This document shows, one piece after another, positions 1 to 10,509 of a stretch of DNA of 64,000 nucleotides (position 1 is the first letter of the stretch; each line of letters opens with the position of its first letter). Position numbers and translations under genes: made by a program. The DNA comes from Mycoplasmopsis bovis 8790 (lineage in GTDB: Bacteria; Bacillota_I; Bacilli_A; Mycoplasmatales; Metamycoplasmataceae), in contig NZ_LAUS01000004.1 in assembly GCF_005061465.1 (NCBI RefSeq), positions 124,001 through 188,000 of the forward strand. The letters run 5' to 3'. The notes under the pieces were generated by a model. It was given only the letters and a program-made list of their open reading frames with translations. It ran no database searches and was not told the DNA's origin.

Positions 1-104
1 AAATTGGTTTAATAAAATTATTAGAGTATATGTTATTGATTAATTTTACATTATTGTCCATATGTATAAATATTATCATTTTCAATTAAATAAATAAGTA
101 AGGA

Positions 105-132
105 AAATAAAAAAAATGGCTATAGCCATTTT
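105..132 (-). terminator. Terminator after tRNA-Ile / rpsI operon
   Basis: A perfect 20-nt palindrome (113-132, core ATGGCTATAGCCAT) is followed on the minus strand by a run of T. It lies just downstream of the tRNA-Ile gene and fits a rho-independent terminator for the rplM-rpsI-tRNA unit. Nothing else is visible in bases 1-104. Confidence 0.65.
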
Positions 133-147
133 GGACACTAAGTGAAA

Positions 148-224
148 TGGTGCGAACGAATGGACTTGAACCATCGACCTCACGATTATCAGTCGTGTGC
201 TCTAACCAGCTGAGCTACGCTCGC
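148..224 (-). tRNA. tRNA-Ile (GAU)
   Basis: The minus strand folds as a complete 77-nt tRNA. The acceptor stem GCGAGCG pairs with CGTTCGC (one G-U), the discriminator is A and CCA is encoded. The D-arm region (AGCTCAGCTGGTTAGAGC) is typical. The anticodon loop is CTGATAA with anticodon GAT, and the T-arm contains GGTTCAAGTCC. It closely resembles bacterial tRNA-Ile(GAU). It lies 63 nt downstream of rpsI and may be cotranscribed with it. Confidence 0.97.
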
Positions 225-287
225 ATAATATTCGCCATAATATTATAAAGGCGAATTGAATAAAGTTAATGATTTTTTTGCAAAAAG

Positions 288-695
288 TTAACGTTTTGAG
301 AATTGACGAGCACGACGCGCTTTGTTAAGACCTGGTTTTTTACGTTCAACACTACGTGCATCACGAGTTAGCATACCTGCTGGTTTAAGTTTAGCTCTAT
401 ATGTATCGCTTGCTAATAATAAAGCTCTAGCAATACCTAATCTTATAGCACCGGCTTGACCTTTAAGTCCACCACCACGAACATTAACTAAGATATCGAA
501 TTGACCTTTTGTTTCTGTTAATACTAAAGGTTGTTCAGCATCTTGAATATGTAAGTCAGAAAGTAAGTAGTTTTTAGCTTCACGGTTGTTAATTATGAAT
601 TTACCTGAGCCAGGTCTAAGAATAACTCTAGCAGTAGATGACTTACGACGACCTAAGCCTCTATATTCAATCATTGATGAATTAGATTTTGCCAT
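288..695 (-). CDS. rpsI: 30S ribosomal protein S9
   Basis: This encodes 135 aa of small-subunit protein S9, whose C-terminal tail reaches the P-site tRNA. Visible S9 hallmarks are the N-terminal [10 protein letters not shown] block, the central [19 protein letters not shown] region and the basic end [17 protein letters not shown] finishing in the near-invariant SKR. Length is normal for the family. The start ATG is 1 nt after the rplM stop, and its ribosome-binding site GAGGTGA lies inside the end of rplM, so the two are translationally coupled as in most bacteria. Confidence 0.98.
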   Translation of the reverse strand: MAKSNSSMIEYRGLGRRKSSTARVILRPGSGKFIINNREAKNYLLSDLHIQDAEQPLVLTETKGQFDILVNVRGGGLKGQAGAIRLGIARALLLASDTYRAKLKPAGMLTRDARSVERKKPGLNKARRARQFSKR

Positions 696-696
696 A

Positions 697-1131
697 TTAT
701 CTCACCTCTAATCTTTCTGGCTTTTGTGCAGCATATTTGTGTTCTGGACCAGCAACAACAAATAGATTTCTTCTTTGCTTGTTTCCTAATTTGGTGTGTG
801 GAAGCATTCCGTGTATTGCTTTTTCAACAATAGCTGTAGGTTTTTTAGCTCTTAATTTTGCAGCTGTAATACTTTTTAGCCCGCCAGGGTATCCTGAGTG
901 GTGGTAGTAAACCTTGTCTTCTTCTTTTTTAGCTGTAAAAATAGCTTTTTCAGCATTAATAATAATTACATAATCGCCCATATCAGCATTAGGAGTGAAT
1001 GTAGGTTTTGTTTTGCCTCTAAGAACAGAAGCCACAAAAGCAGCTAAACGACCAACTACTTGGTTTTCAGCATCAACAACAAATCACTTCTTATTAGCTT
1101 TTTCACGATTAACAATTGTAGTTTGTCTCAT
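697..1131 (-). CDS. rplM: 50S ribosomal protein L13
   Basis: This encodes 144 aa of large-subunit assembly protein L13. The conserved start ([16 protein letters not shown]) contains a UGA read as Trp, which hides the N-terminus in a standard-code view. Further family features are [30 protein letters not shown] and [10 protein letters not shown] chose the ATG at 1131 because GGAG sits six bases upstream; an ATG at 1137 would overlap that site. A TATAAT box at 1184-1189 (minus strand) is the likely -10 element. It forms an operon with rpsI. Confidence 0.97.
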
Positions 1132-1183
1132 GTGCATCTCCTTTTCTCTATGTTAACTATTGCAATTAGTAAATAGCCTTTTT

Positions 1184-1189
1184 ATTATA
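1184..1189 (-). promoter_or_regulatory. -10 box for rplM-rpsI
   Basis: A perfect TATAAT on the minus strand about 53 nt upstream of the rplM start. No good -35 hexamer is visible, as is usual in mycoplasmas. Confidence 0.5.
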
Positions 1190-1313
1190 TAGTAAATAAT
1201 ATTTTTAAAAAGTAATTTTCTAATTTTTGTTAATGCGATTTATATGTATTGTTTAAATAAAAAATGACCCAATTAATGAGTTAAGCAATTATACAAAAAA
1301 GTTAGTAAAATAT

Positions 1314-1340
1314 ATAAAAAAACTCTTACGAATGTAAGAG
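1314..1340 (-). terminator. Terminator of rnpB
   Basis: Hairpin CTCTTAC-ATTC-GTAAGAG (1323-1340) followed by a minus-strand T tract. It lies immediately after the RNase P RNA. Confidence 0.8.
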
Positions 1341-1341
1341 C

Positions 1342-1630
1342 TCTACATCTATAAGCCACGTTCTGTTCCACATTATATATATGGTGCTAACAATTTATCT
1401 AATCAAGGCGAACTTGATTCTTTCCTAGATTCATTTATCATCAGAAAGTTCCCCTACCAAAATTTGGGTTTCTAGCTCATGGAGTTTACCCGTTTCACTA
1501 TTCTCGTCTCTGTGGCACTAGTCGTCTAAGCCTGATTTTATTAGAATCAGCATGAACACTACAATCGTCGCAGATTGTGCTAGCGTGGACTTTCCTCTAC
1601 TAAAGTAATTAGCAGCTGTTAGCCGATGTC
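1342..1630 (-). ncRNA. rnpB: RNase P RNA (type B)
   Basis: This is the catalytic RNA that matures tRNA 5' ends. The minus strand carries the universal 5' block GAGGAAAGTCCACGCTAGCA near 1582-1602 and the 3' block GAACGTGGCTTAT near 1352-1364. The 5' ACATC can pair with the 3' GATGT to form P1. Length (about 290 nt plus terminator) is at the small end for Firmicutes-type (type B) RNAs. A TATAAT box at 1636-1641 predicts a start near 1629. Ends are estimated to within a few nucleotides. Confidence 0.93.
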
Positions 1631-1635
1631 ATTTA

Positions 1636-1641
1636 ATTATA
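1636..1641 (-). promoter_or_regulatory. -10 box for rnpB
   Basis: A perfect TATAAT on the minus strand, 6-8 nt before the inferred 5' end of the RNase P RNA. It overlaps the gap after holA. Confidence 0.65.
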
Positions 1642-1651
1642 CTCTAAATAT

Positions 1652-2614
1652 TTAATTAAAAAAAGTTATCAAAAATCTTTCAAAGCCAACTTTTTCACTA
1701 ATTAAGCCATTTTTAACATCTTTATCTAATTTCGAAAGCGACAAGATCATTTTTTTAATTTTATTTATGCCGATTTTGCTTAAAAAGTAACTAATTTTTT
1801 TGATTCTATAACTATTTAATTTTAAGTCTTTACTTAATTGGTCGATACTTAAATGACACACTTTGTAAGCATATATTTGATGAGCGATTATAAAAATCTG
1901 GCTAATTTGACCTATTAGCACACTTATTTCTATACCTTCAAGCATTTTTTCTTTATATTTTGACCAAATAATACCTAAATCATTAGTCTCTAAGGCATTA
2001 CTAAAAGCAAAGGCATCATCACTTAGCAAATTATCAATGCTGTTTTTTACAGTCTCGATGTCAATTTTGCTCTCAAAGTTTGATAATTTTTTTAATTCGC
2101 TATTTAGTGTTAAAGTATCATTATTTACTTTATCAATGATTAACTTTAAGGCTTCATCATCAATATTTAATTTATATTTATTAGCAAGCGATCTGGCTAA
2201 AGAAATTAAATTGTTGTCACTAATTTCTTTAACTTCTACCATAGTAAGTTTTAATTCAGAATCTTCAAACAAAAATTTAGTTCAAGCATTACTTACAATT
2301 TTGCTTTTTGACTCAATATATTCATTAATAAACACGAATTTATCTTGGCTATTGACCTTTAAACCATTAGTAAGTATTTTTATGCTTTCTTGTTCTTCTT
2401 TAGAAATTGCTTTATCAAAGTATGGAAAGTTATAAATTAGGAATAATTTTGAAAGAGCAAACAAACTATTTGAAGTAATAGAAGCTATTAAATTAGAAAT
2501 CAGTGCACCATCATCAAATCGAAAAAGTTCCAAGGTTTTTTCACTGTTTTCTTTTTTTATTTTCTTAACTTCTTGTTCAATTAAAAATTTTTCACTGCCA
2601 TAGATAAATATCAT
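1652..2614 (-). CDS. holA: DNA polymerase III subunit delta
   Basis: This encodes 320 aa. The delta subunit works in the clamp loader that places the beta clamp on primed DNA. The N-terminus MIFIYGSEKFLIEQEVKKI and the overall pattern (N-terminal RecA-like half, helical C-terminal half with a LARSLANKYKLNIDD collar-type segment) fit the poorly conserved delta family. An in-frame UGA (Trp) near 2279 joins what otherwise look like two pieces. It stands alone on the minus strand between rnpB and the restriction-modification genes. Assignment rests on pattern and length, not on a sharp motif. Confidence 0.85.
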
Positions 2615-2817
2615 ATTTATTATTATATTGAATTAATGTTAATTATGCTTTTTACTAAAGATATTTTCTAATGTGTTGCAGGACAAGTATAAAAATTTAT
2701 AATATTACAAAATAGATATCTTAAAAATCTTTTATATAGTATTTTAAAAATAAATAGCTAATTTATATTTTAGTTTACTGAAATATTTCATATCAAAATC
2801 ACAATTAGAGAGGTGCG

Positions 2818-4017
2818 ATGAAAAAATCAATGCAAAAAGTTGAACAAATTTTGCCAGACTTGACTAATGTTTTAGATTTTGATGAAGTATTAGATTTTGA
2901 TGATATTTTTTCATTGCTTGAAAAATTATTAGGAAATGAATGCACTTTAATCAATATACAAAACAAGAGATATATTCAATATTCGAAAGGAATTAAAAAA
3001 TATATAATATTGCCAAAATCTGTGACATATCTAGGCAACCCACACCCTAAGTTTAAAAAACGGATTCAAATTCCAAGACACTTTAAAAATATATACAACA
3101 GTAAAAAATATAGCGATTACATTTTTAGAGTATTTGGTATTTACAAATATAAAGATGCTATTGTTATATGTTCATTCAATCCTGAACAATATTTTTTAAG
3201 AAAATCAAATAATTCCTCAGCGCACATTTATACAACTGATTTGAAAAAAGCATTGAAATATGGTCATCACATAAAAAGAGACAAAAACAAAAATGATATT
3301 ATATTAGTAACACCCAATAATTTGCATCGTCTATTTGAAGTGCAACCATACAAGGCTTCTGGAGAAAGTCTGGAATTAGTTAAAAAGTTACTTGAAACCT
3401 TTCCGTTTAACAAAAGCATCAGTGTTATAGACGCCGTTAAAGAAATGAAAGAAAATAATTTTAAAGATTGAAAGCAGAGCGAATGGGTTGGCTTTTACGT
3501 AGAGTTCTTAATGAAAAAAGCATTAAAAACCCTTAATGTTACTTCTATAATCTATTTAGGCGACGAAAATATTAATAAAAATTCCGAGAACCTTGACTTT
3601 GATCTGTTTTTTGAAAACGATAAATTTTTTGCAGATTTAAAAGCATCTGATATTGGCACTAAAAAGTCTATAGGCAATGACTTACACAGTGTGAGATCGG
3701 CTATTCAAAAATATAATAAACTTTGATATATCATATTCGAACATGATACTATAAAAGATAGCCAGGTACCAAAATCAGATTCATTAATTGAAGAGTGAAA
3801 TAAATTAAAAAACAATAGTAAGTTAAATTCTTATTACAAGAAATTAAAACATAAGATAATGCTTAAAAATGTGATTATCATTGAATATAGAGACGACAAC
3901 TTTGATGATAATATTGAAACATTTAATCAAGGTAAACAACCTGATGGGTCATCACGAAAAGCCAAATTAATGATTAATAAAAATAACAAAAACATAAAAA
4001 TATGAGAAAAGGAATAA
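2818..4017 (+). CDS. Probable type II restriction endonuclease
   Basis: This encodes 399 aa, read through UGA-Trp codons near 3469, 3724, 3796 and 4003. I do not recognise the exact family. The assignment comes from position, directly before and on the same strand as a cytosine-5 methyltransferase, and from a possible PD-(D/E)xK nuclease core in the C-terminal half: D260/D262 followed by D273-L-K275 (FDLFFENDKFFADLK). The N-terminal ~220 residues contain a basic segment (HPKFKKRIQIPRHFKN) that could bind DNA. The start ATG follows GAGAGGTG. It stops 76 nt before the methyltransferase. It appears intact. Confidence 0.62.
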
Positions 4018-4093
4018 TGTAATACAAAAGTCTTACGCTTTTTGTATAATTATTGAATATTTATATTTTTTTGTTTTGATTGAGGTCTTTGTG

Positions 4094-5509
4094 ATGAAAA
4101 AAAGTAAATTTACATTTATTGATTTATTCTCTGGAATTGGTGGTTTTCACCAAGCTATGTCAAAATTAGGCGGGGAGTGTGTTTTTGCATCAGACATTGA
4201 TATAAATTGCGCTAAAATATATAAACAAAACTACGGCATTGACTCGTATTCAGACATTACAAAAGTTTCGGTTGAGAATATACCAAAACATGACGTTCTT
4301 TGTGCCGGTTTTCCATGTCAAGCATTTTCCAAAGCCGGAAAACAAGCAGGAATAAATGATGCTAGAGGAACATTATTTTATGATATTGCAAGAATCTTAG
4401 AACATCATAAGCCAAAATTTTTTATATTAGAAAATGTTAGAAATTTTGTGTCCCATGATAGTGGAAATACATGGGCTATAGTTAAAAATATTTTAAGATC
4501 TCTAGGCTATAGACTCACCTATAGCCCCTTAGTCTTATCACCTCATCAATTTGGCGTTCCACAATTTCGCGAAAGAGTTTATATTTTGGGGCAATATGAC
4601 CCCAATAATGTAGATATACCAATTGAAATTGAACTTCCTAATTTACTGTCCAAGTCAGACAATACTATTGATTCTATACTTGATTTATCAGAGAAAATAG
4701 ATAAAAAATATCTCATTAGTCTCGATGAAGAAAAAATATTAAATATTTGAGATGAATTCTATAAGGGAATAAATATCAAGTCAATCGGATTTCCAGTTTG
4801 GGTAGATTATTTAAATAATAAAAACATTGACAACAGTTTCCCTTCCTGAAAAACAAGAATTATTGAAAAGAACCAGTTTTTATATAACCAAAATAAAGAA
4901 TTTATTGATTCATGATTAGAACATTATCAATATTTAAAAAATTATTCTCCTTCTTGAAGAAAGTTTGAATGACAAGCGGGAACAAGTATCTCAAGTTTAT
5001 GAGATGGAGTGATACAGTTTAGACCATCAGGAATTAGAATAAAAAGACCAGATGTTTTTTCAACTCTTGTTGCGCTTGTTCAAACACAAATTATTGGGAA
5101 ATATAAAAGAAGATTAACAATTAAAGAGGCTGGAAAACTACAATCTTTTACTGACAATTTTATTTTTCACGAAAAGGACCATATTTCATATAGGCAATTG
5201 GGAAACAGTGTAAATGTCAGAATACTGTATGAATTAGGCTTAAGACTTTTTAGTAATGTATTCATTGACGAATTATATATAGCAAATAAAGAACAGTTAG
5301 TTGATTTAGTTTATTCTTTAATTGATGCCAAAAAGAAAAGTGATAATTTTTCTGATGCCATAATTGCAGATTATTTAGGAATGACAAGACAATCTTACCA
5401 AACCATTAAAAACAGAAAGAGTTTTGGAATTGATATGCTTTTCAAAATTCTAAAACTTTTGAATTGTGATTTAAAAATTCAATTTAATTCAAAAAAATTT
5501 TTCCAATAA
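4094..5509 (+). CDS. DNA (cytosine-5) methyltransferase with C-terminal HTH
   Basis: This encodes 471 aa that transfer a methyl group from SAM to cytosine C5, presumably protecting the host from the upstream nuclease. Motif I is DLFSGIGGF (10-18), the catalytic PCQ is at 74-76 (Cys75), ENV is at 113-115, and motif X is QLGNSVNVRILYELG. Several UGA-Trp codons lie in the target-recognition region (about 218-310). After motif X the last ~60 residues form a helix-turn-helix (IADYLGMTRQSYQTIKNRKS). In related enzymes that regulate their own synthesis the HTH is usually N-terminal, so a C-terminal one is less common. I chose ATG 4094 because GAGGT is 7 nt upstream; an in-frame TTG at 4076 is also open. 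Confidence 0.9.
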
Positions 5510-5574
5510 AAAACATAAAACAATAAAAGTATAAAATAAGGAAAACACTAAATTACACTAGGATAAAAAAGTAG

Positions 5575-5601
5575 ACATCAGCAAATTTGCTGATGTTTTT
5601 T
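5575..5601 (+). terminator. Palindromic terminator at IS left end / after methyltransferase
   Basis: The 22-nt perfect palindrome ending ...TTTGCTGATGT is followed by TTTTTTG. It could end the restriction-modification transcript. Confidence 0.65.
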
Positions 5602-5614
5602 GTTGGAGATAAAA

Positions 5615-6880
5615 ATGGGTAAGCAGTTAAGTGTTAATGAATGAAAATATTTGTTAAAAGTATGAAAAACATAGATCTGGAGAACTCACTAAAAAATGTT
5701 TTTGAATAAAATGATGAAAGTAAAAAAATGTAAAGCGTATTTCTAATGGTCAATGACGGAGATTAGTGGTTAAGTATAAAAGATATAATTTAAGTACGAA
5801 TACAGAATCAATGAGTGAAAGAACACCTAAAAAAGGTAAAGATTCTGGCAGGTCAAAAAAGACAAAATCAAATGATAAAATATTAGACGAATTTTTAAAT
5901 AATCAAAATAAATAAGATTTGATAAAGATAATAAAAATAATTTCTACAGATGACAAAATTAAAAAGATAAAAAAAGGACAAATTTAAAGAAACGGTTGCT
6001 AAAATAAAGAATTCATTCCCCTTTAAGGTATCAAATAAAATTATTATGTAATTGCTTAAAATTAAAAAATCTACATACTAAAAAAGTTAAAAAAATGGAA
6101 ATAACTAAAGAAAAAAATCTTGAATTAGAGAACACTATAGTTCAAGTTTTTAAAGAAACTGGAGGTATTTTTGGTAGAGAAAGATTGGCTGTTTATATTA
6201 TAAAAAATAAACAAATAAAGCTTAATTATAGGACTTAAGGTAGAATAATGAAGAGGCTTGGACTAGTTTGTAGGATAAGAAAAGCAAAAAGAACAAAAGA
6301 ATCTAAAAATCTAGCGGTAACGTTTCAAAATATTGCATCTAGTGACTATGATGGCATATATAATGATATCTATGCTACTGATGTTACATACATACCATCG
6401 CCAATAGATGTTGATCAAAATTTTGTATATATGTCGGCTGTTATTCATCATAAAACAAAAAAATTTTAGGTTTTAATCTGTCTTTGTACAATGATAATTC
6501 ATTGGCTATTGATAATATTAAGAAGGTTAATTTCCCAAAAATTTTGTTATACATTCTGATCACGAAAGTCAGTATTCATCTAAAGAATATCTTCAGTTGA
6601 TTGAAAGACTTAATGGAAAATTGTCAATGTCGAGAATTGGTAATTCTCTTAAAAATAGAGCAATTGATTACTTTTTCTCAGTACTTAAAGCTAAAAATTT
6701 GAAATTTTTGAGAAAAGTGTTATGAAAATGACGCTTAAGGAACTTGAGCGTCATCAAATAGATTCATTGATTGGTATAATAATGAGCCGATGATCAAAAA
6801 TTTAATTACAAAACTCTGCATGAATTGTGAGTGGAACTTTGTAAAAAAGCAACAATTTGAGATCTACTTTTGTTGTCCTG
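5615..6880 (+). pseudogene. IS3-family transposase OrfA/OrfB remnant
   Basis: OrfA begins at ATG 5615 after GGAG with MGKQLSVNEWKYLLKVW, then breaks into several frames. OrfB fragments follow: an HTH_21-type region (GGIFGRERLAVYIIKNK), an intact piece at 6248-6469 (73 aa, containing ATDVTYIPSP with the first catalytic Asp), and HSDHESQYSSKEYLQ with the second Asp. The third acidic site, normally an E before SFF..LK, reads AIDYFFSVLK here. With multiple stops and a changed third catalytic position the element cannot be active by itself. Confidence 0.8.
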
Positions 6881-6892
6881 GTTTATATTTCC

Positions 6893-7714
6893 CTATTTTT
6901 TATTGACTACTTTTTCTAATTTTTTAAGTCAATGAAATATTCCGCTTTTAGTAATTTGTCTTTCGTTTCTTTCATTAAATAAGTCAGCTATTGAACTTAA
7001 GCTTTCATTAGGATTTTGCTTAATTAAAATAAAAAGTTCTTGTTGATCATTTGAAAAATTATTGTTTAGTTTTAGTGAATTCATTAAGTCTATATTTTTG
7101 ATATATTTTGTATTTGCAGCAACAATTTTATTTATGTTGGAAGTATCAATATTTCTTAATCTATTATTATTGTTATAAAAATCTCTGCTTATTGCGCTAT
7201 CCATAAAAGTAAAAAAGGATGATGTGACTGAAATTGCTTTCAAAAAGTCGCTAATTTTTTCATGCTTTTTAATATAGCCAATGTATTTATTATTATGTTT
7301 AATTTTTGAAAAATTAAATTCATATTCATTTAACTTATTAATAATGATATCAATAAAGTTTTCATAGTTTGAAGCAATTTGTAAATGATAGGAAGAATTA
7401 TTGAGATTACTAATTGAACCATTACCAACAAAGACACCCTGAAAAAATGATGATGGATAGTTAAATTCTTCAATCAAGGACAAATCATTTTTGTTAAGTA
7501 AGATAACTGAATTGATATTTTGATACTTTAGTCCAATTTTATTTAAGTTCTTTAAAATAGCATTTTTAGTCAATTTATCATAAATTCTAAGTTTAATAAT
7601 ATCATTATCAATAATGCATTTAGAATATATATATCCCCTTATAAATTCAACTGCATCATCATTATTTCTTTTCTTGCTCAAAATTTCTAATTTAATCTCT
7701 TTTGTAAAGTTCAT
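6893..7714 (-). CDS. whiA: DNA-binding protein WhiA
   Basis: This encodes 273 aa of the WhiA family, which has a degenerate LAGLIDADG homing-endonuclease-like N-terminal domain and a C-terminal helix-turn-helix. It is widespread in Firmicutes and mycoplasmas, where it binds DNA near ribosomal-protein genes. Seen here are the RGYIYSKCII and FFQGVFVGNGSI segments of the first domain and the C-terminal SLSSIADLFNERNERQITKSGIFHW HTH region. A UGA-Trp at 6929-6931 extends the protein 12 residues past a standard-code stop. ATG 7714 has GTAGG seven bases upstream. It is the last gene before the IS remnant. Confidence 0.88.
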
Positions 7715-7751
7715 TAGCACACCTACTTTAAAAGGTTAATTTTTATAATTA

Positions 7752-7791
7752 TAAAAAAAGCAAAAGACTTTTGCCTAAAAATACTTTTGCT
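7752..7791 (-). terminator. Terminator after deoB
   Basis: AGCAAAAG (7784-7791 on minus) pairs with CTTTTGCT (7759-7766), followed by a T tract on the minus strand. It separates deoB from whiA. Confidence 0.65.
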
Positions 7792-7802
7792 TTTGCTTTT
7801 TA

Positions 7803-8990
7803 TTAAACTAATTTGTCAAAAATGTCTTCACCAGTTAATGAAACAGTTTCAACGCCAAAGTTACGTGCCACTATATTTCCTGTAGTTCCCAATCCGGTAA
7901 CATCATTTAAAACTCTTGGTTCTTTAAATAGTTTTGAATAAATAGTTAGAGGTAACATTTCACGTGTGTGGTTAAAGCCCGGATATGCAGGATCATTTCC
8001 ATGGTCGCTAGTCATTATTAATAAGTCATCTTTCTTCATTACTTGAATTAGCTTGCCAAGTTTTGAATCTAAAGTAGCCACGTTTGAAGCGAATCCGTCA
8101 ACGTCTCTACGGTGGCCATAATGTGAGTCAAATTGCACTAAGTTTACAAAAATGAATTTATTTTCTTCATCTAATTGAGCTAATTCAATAGCCTTGTCCA
8201 TACCATCAGCATCACCACTTGAGTGAATTGCTCTAGAAATTCCTTGACCTACAAAAATATCATTTATTTTTCCAATAGCAATAACTTCAATTCCAGCTTC
8301 TTGTAATTTATTTAAAATCATTGGTTCAGGTGCATTTGCATAGTCATGTCTGTTAAATGTTCTAGTGTATTTGCCATCTTCACCAACAAAAGGACGAACA
8401 ATAATTCTTCCAACATTTCACTCAGGTTTTGATGAACAAATTTCTCTTGCAGCCTTACCGTATCTATATAAGTTTTCTAAGCCAATTCACTCTTCATGAG
8501 CAGCTATTTGAAGTACTGAATCATTTGAAGTATAAACAATTATGCTTCCGTTTTGTTTTTGTTCTTCAGCATATTGATCAATAATTTCAGTTCCAGAGCC
8601 AGCTTTATTACAAATAATTTTTCTATTGTCAAAAGCTTTTTCTAATTCTGCGATTAAGTCTTCTGGAAAGCCTGTTTCTGTAAATGTAGGGAATGGAACC
8701 TCGGTCTTAATTCCCATCATTTCTCAGTGGCCTGCTAGTGTATCTTTTGCATTTGAAACTTCTTGAATTCTAGAAATATAAGCAAGCGGGCTTTTTACAT
8801 GATAATTGCCTTCTAATTGTGCCACATTACCAATACCCAATTTTTTTCATGTATCAATAAAAAACATTGAACTTAGAGATGCAGAATATAGTGTATTAGC
8901 GCCTGCATCACCGAATTTTTTTTGATCTTTATCCGGACCAATGCCTAAACCATCAGTGACTATCATAAAAATTCTTTTAAATTTAGCCAT
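7803..8990 (-). CDS. deoB: Phosphopentomutase
   Basis: This encodes 395 aa that interconvert ribose/deoxyribose 1-phosphate and 5-phosphate in nucleoside salvage, a key route in mycoplasmas that lack de novo nucleotide synthesis. The alkaline-phosphatase-superfamily metal sites are visible: [12 protein letters not shown] (N-terminal Asp), and [18 protein letters not shown] with the C-terminal Asp-His and His. Specific to DeoB are [26 protein letters not shown] and [19 protein letters not shown]-Trp codons occur near 8484 and elsewhere. This is not the cofactor-independent phosphoglycerate mutase, a superfamily relative. Monocistronic, ending in a hairpin terminator. Confidence 0.95.
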
Positions 8991-9095
8991 TTTACTCCTA
9001 ATTAACCTATTTTAATGTATTGAAAGTACAATAAATTATAAACTATTGTATGTTATCTATAATTATAGTCTTTTAGTTGACATTAGCTATATTTT

Positions 9096-9125
9096 GATAA
9101 AAAAAATAGCCTTAAATGGCTATTT
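9096..9125 (-). terminator. Terminator after the 415-aa membrane protein gene
   Basis: AAATAGCC-ATTTAA-GGCTATTT followed by T8 on the minus strand, directly after the stop at 9130. Confidence 0.75.
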
Positions 9126-9129
9126 AAAA

Positions 9130-10377
9130 TTATTGATCCTCAGTAGTTTCGTTTTCGTCTATAGACACAACATTATCATAGCCAAAAGGAGCTAAAAACA
9201 TTAATGAAATATAAACTAAGTAGAACTCATCCAGAATTTTGTTAACTATTAATTCAGTTACTTCATCTTTATTTAAAGTAGGTGATTTAAATGATAAATC
9301 TAATAATTGTGTTGGTGTTTTAAATCAAATAAAAGCTTCTTGATTTTTTATAAAAATTGAAAGGTCTTTAGCAAAAGATTTATCTCTACGGCTGTTTTTA
9401 AGACTTATAGAGCTATTTATTGCTATGCTGTCAAATTCATTTTTTAAATCATTTAGGTAAGATAAATTACTTATATCATTAGCCCAATTTTGCATCAATG
9501 CAGTATCTTCAGAACTAATGTTAAGAATTGAAAACTCATCCTTAACATCTAGTTTCTTAAAACTCTCTGGTGTGTAATTATTAAATTCATCAAATAAGGT
9601 TACACTAACACTTTTATTTAAATTTAGTAATTTTGTAGCAATGCCAAAATATAGATTATGTTCTATTCTTTGAATTTTGTCTTTATAAACTTTAGCTTTT
9701 GCCTTTTTTAATCTTTTAATTTCTTTATTACTTAAGTTATTTATTGCAAGTCACTCTTCATTTCTGTATTCAATATTTTGCATTTTAATAAATTGTTTAT
9801 TTGAAAGAGCCTCATACATTTCATATTTGTTGTTAATAACATTAAACTTACTTAAGTTTTTGAAATTAGATGTGTTTTTAAAGAAACTTATGTGTCCGAA
9901 ATTGACTATTTTATTGCCATTTTCGTCATTTTCATATCTAGGTTTTAAGTTAATGTAATCAAGTAAGTGGTCGGTTAGATCTCTGTTGTTAACACTAGCA
10001 ACGATATCCTTTTTTAAAAATATTCGCGCTCTTAATGCTATTGGATACAGAATGCTTCAAGCAATTAAAAATACAAATGATAAGCTATAAAGTGATGCCA
10101 ATAAAGGGCGAAAATGATCAGGATTTAATAGTCATTCATTTTTACCAGTTTTAAAGATAACAACAAAAGATATTGCAATTGATGAAAGGAGCAAAATTGC
10201 GCCAATAATAAATAATGGAATGCTTGTGTAAATTCCAACTGTTGCAAGGTTAATTTTTCTACTATTTTTCTTGTCTGAATAGTATTCGTTTAACTTTGAT
10301 TTAACAATTCCTTTAACAGGTGCATATTGTTGATGGTTAAATTTTTCTCTTGAAAGTATTAAATTAAAATTACTCAT
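9130..10377 (-). CDS. Unknown membrane protein
   Basis: This encodes 415 aa, read through UGA-Trp codons such as those in RNEEWLAI and AFIWFKTP. I do not recognise the family. Two hydrophobic segments lie near the N-terminus (about residues 46-77: GIYTSIPLFIIGAILLL and SSIAISFVVIF; and about 92-113: LASLYSLSFVFLIAWSILYP). The rest is a long, charged, probably cytosolic region with a lysine-rich helix (NKEIKRLKKAKAKVYKDKIQR) and an acidic end. The ATG is preceded by AGGGGGAG. It is monocistronic and divergent from ligA. No function can be assigned. Confidence 0.85.
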
Positions 10378-10509
10378 AAGCTCCCCCTTCTGTTAAATTA
10401 TTTTATGTGCAAAGATATAAAAATTATAATTTATAAATTAATTTCATTTATTAAATACAATATTAAAAGTTATATAAAATCACTATTAATTTCACAAAGC
10501 GGAGGATAT

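Larger units (their letters stand above)
5562..6892 (+). mobile_element. Decayed IS3-family (IS150-like) insertion element
   Basis: The stretch between the methyltransferase and whiA holds the remains of an IS. Imperfect end repeats share AAAAAGTAG(A/T)C, at about 5563-5579 and, inverted, 6904-6916. The right-hand match lies inside the 3' end of whiA, so the exact boundary is unsure. Both transposase frames are broken by stops and frameshifts. A perfect 22-bp palindrome followed by T6 (5575-5601) sits just inside the left end. In active elements such a hairpin would block read-through into the transposase. Confidence 0.7.

Noticed and set aside
689..907. ORF opposite rplM
   Set aside because: Shadow of rplM on the other strand, with hydrophobic composition and no ribosome-binding site. 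Similar shadows opposite ligA, MIP, the ATPase genes, asnS and efp were also dropped.
4076..4093. TTG start for the methyltransferase
   Set aside because: GAGGT is well spaced for ATG 4094, and the extra residues do not resemble the family N-terminus.
6248..6469. Functional small gene
   Set aside because: It is an in-frame piece of a broken IS3-type OrfB and continues in other frames on both sides.
7803..8990. Cofactor-independent phosphoglycerate mutase (gpmI)
   Set aside because: Same superfamily, but GHWEMMG, SGTEI and the [19 protein letters not shown] block are those of phosphopentomutase DeoB.
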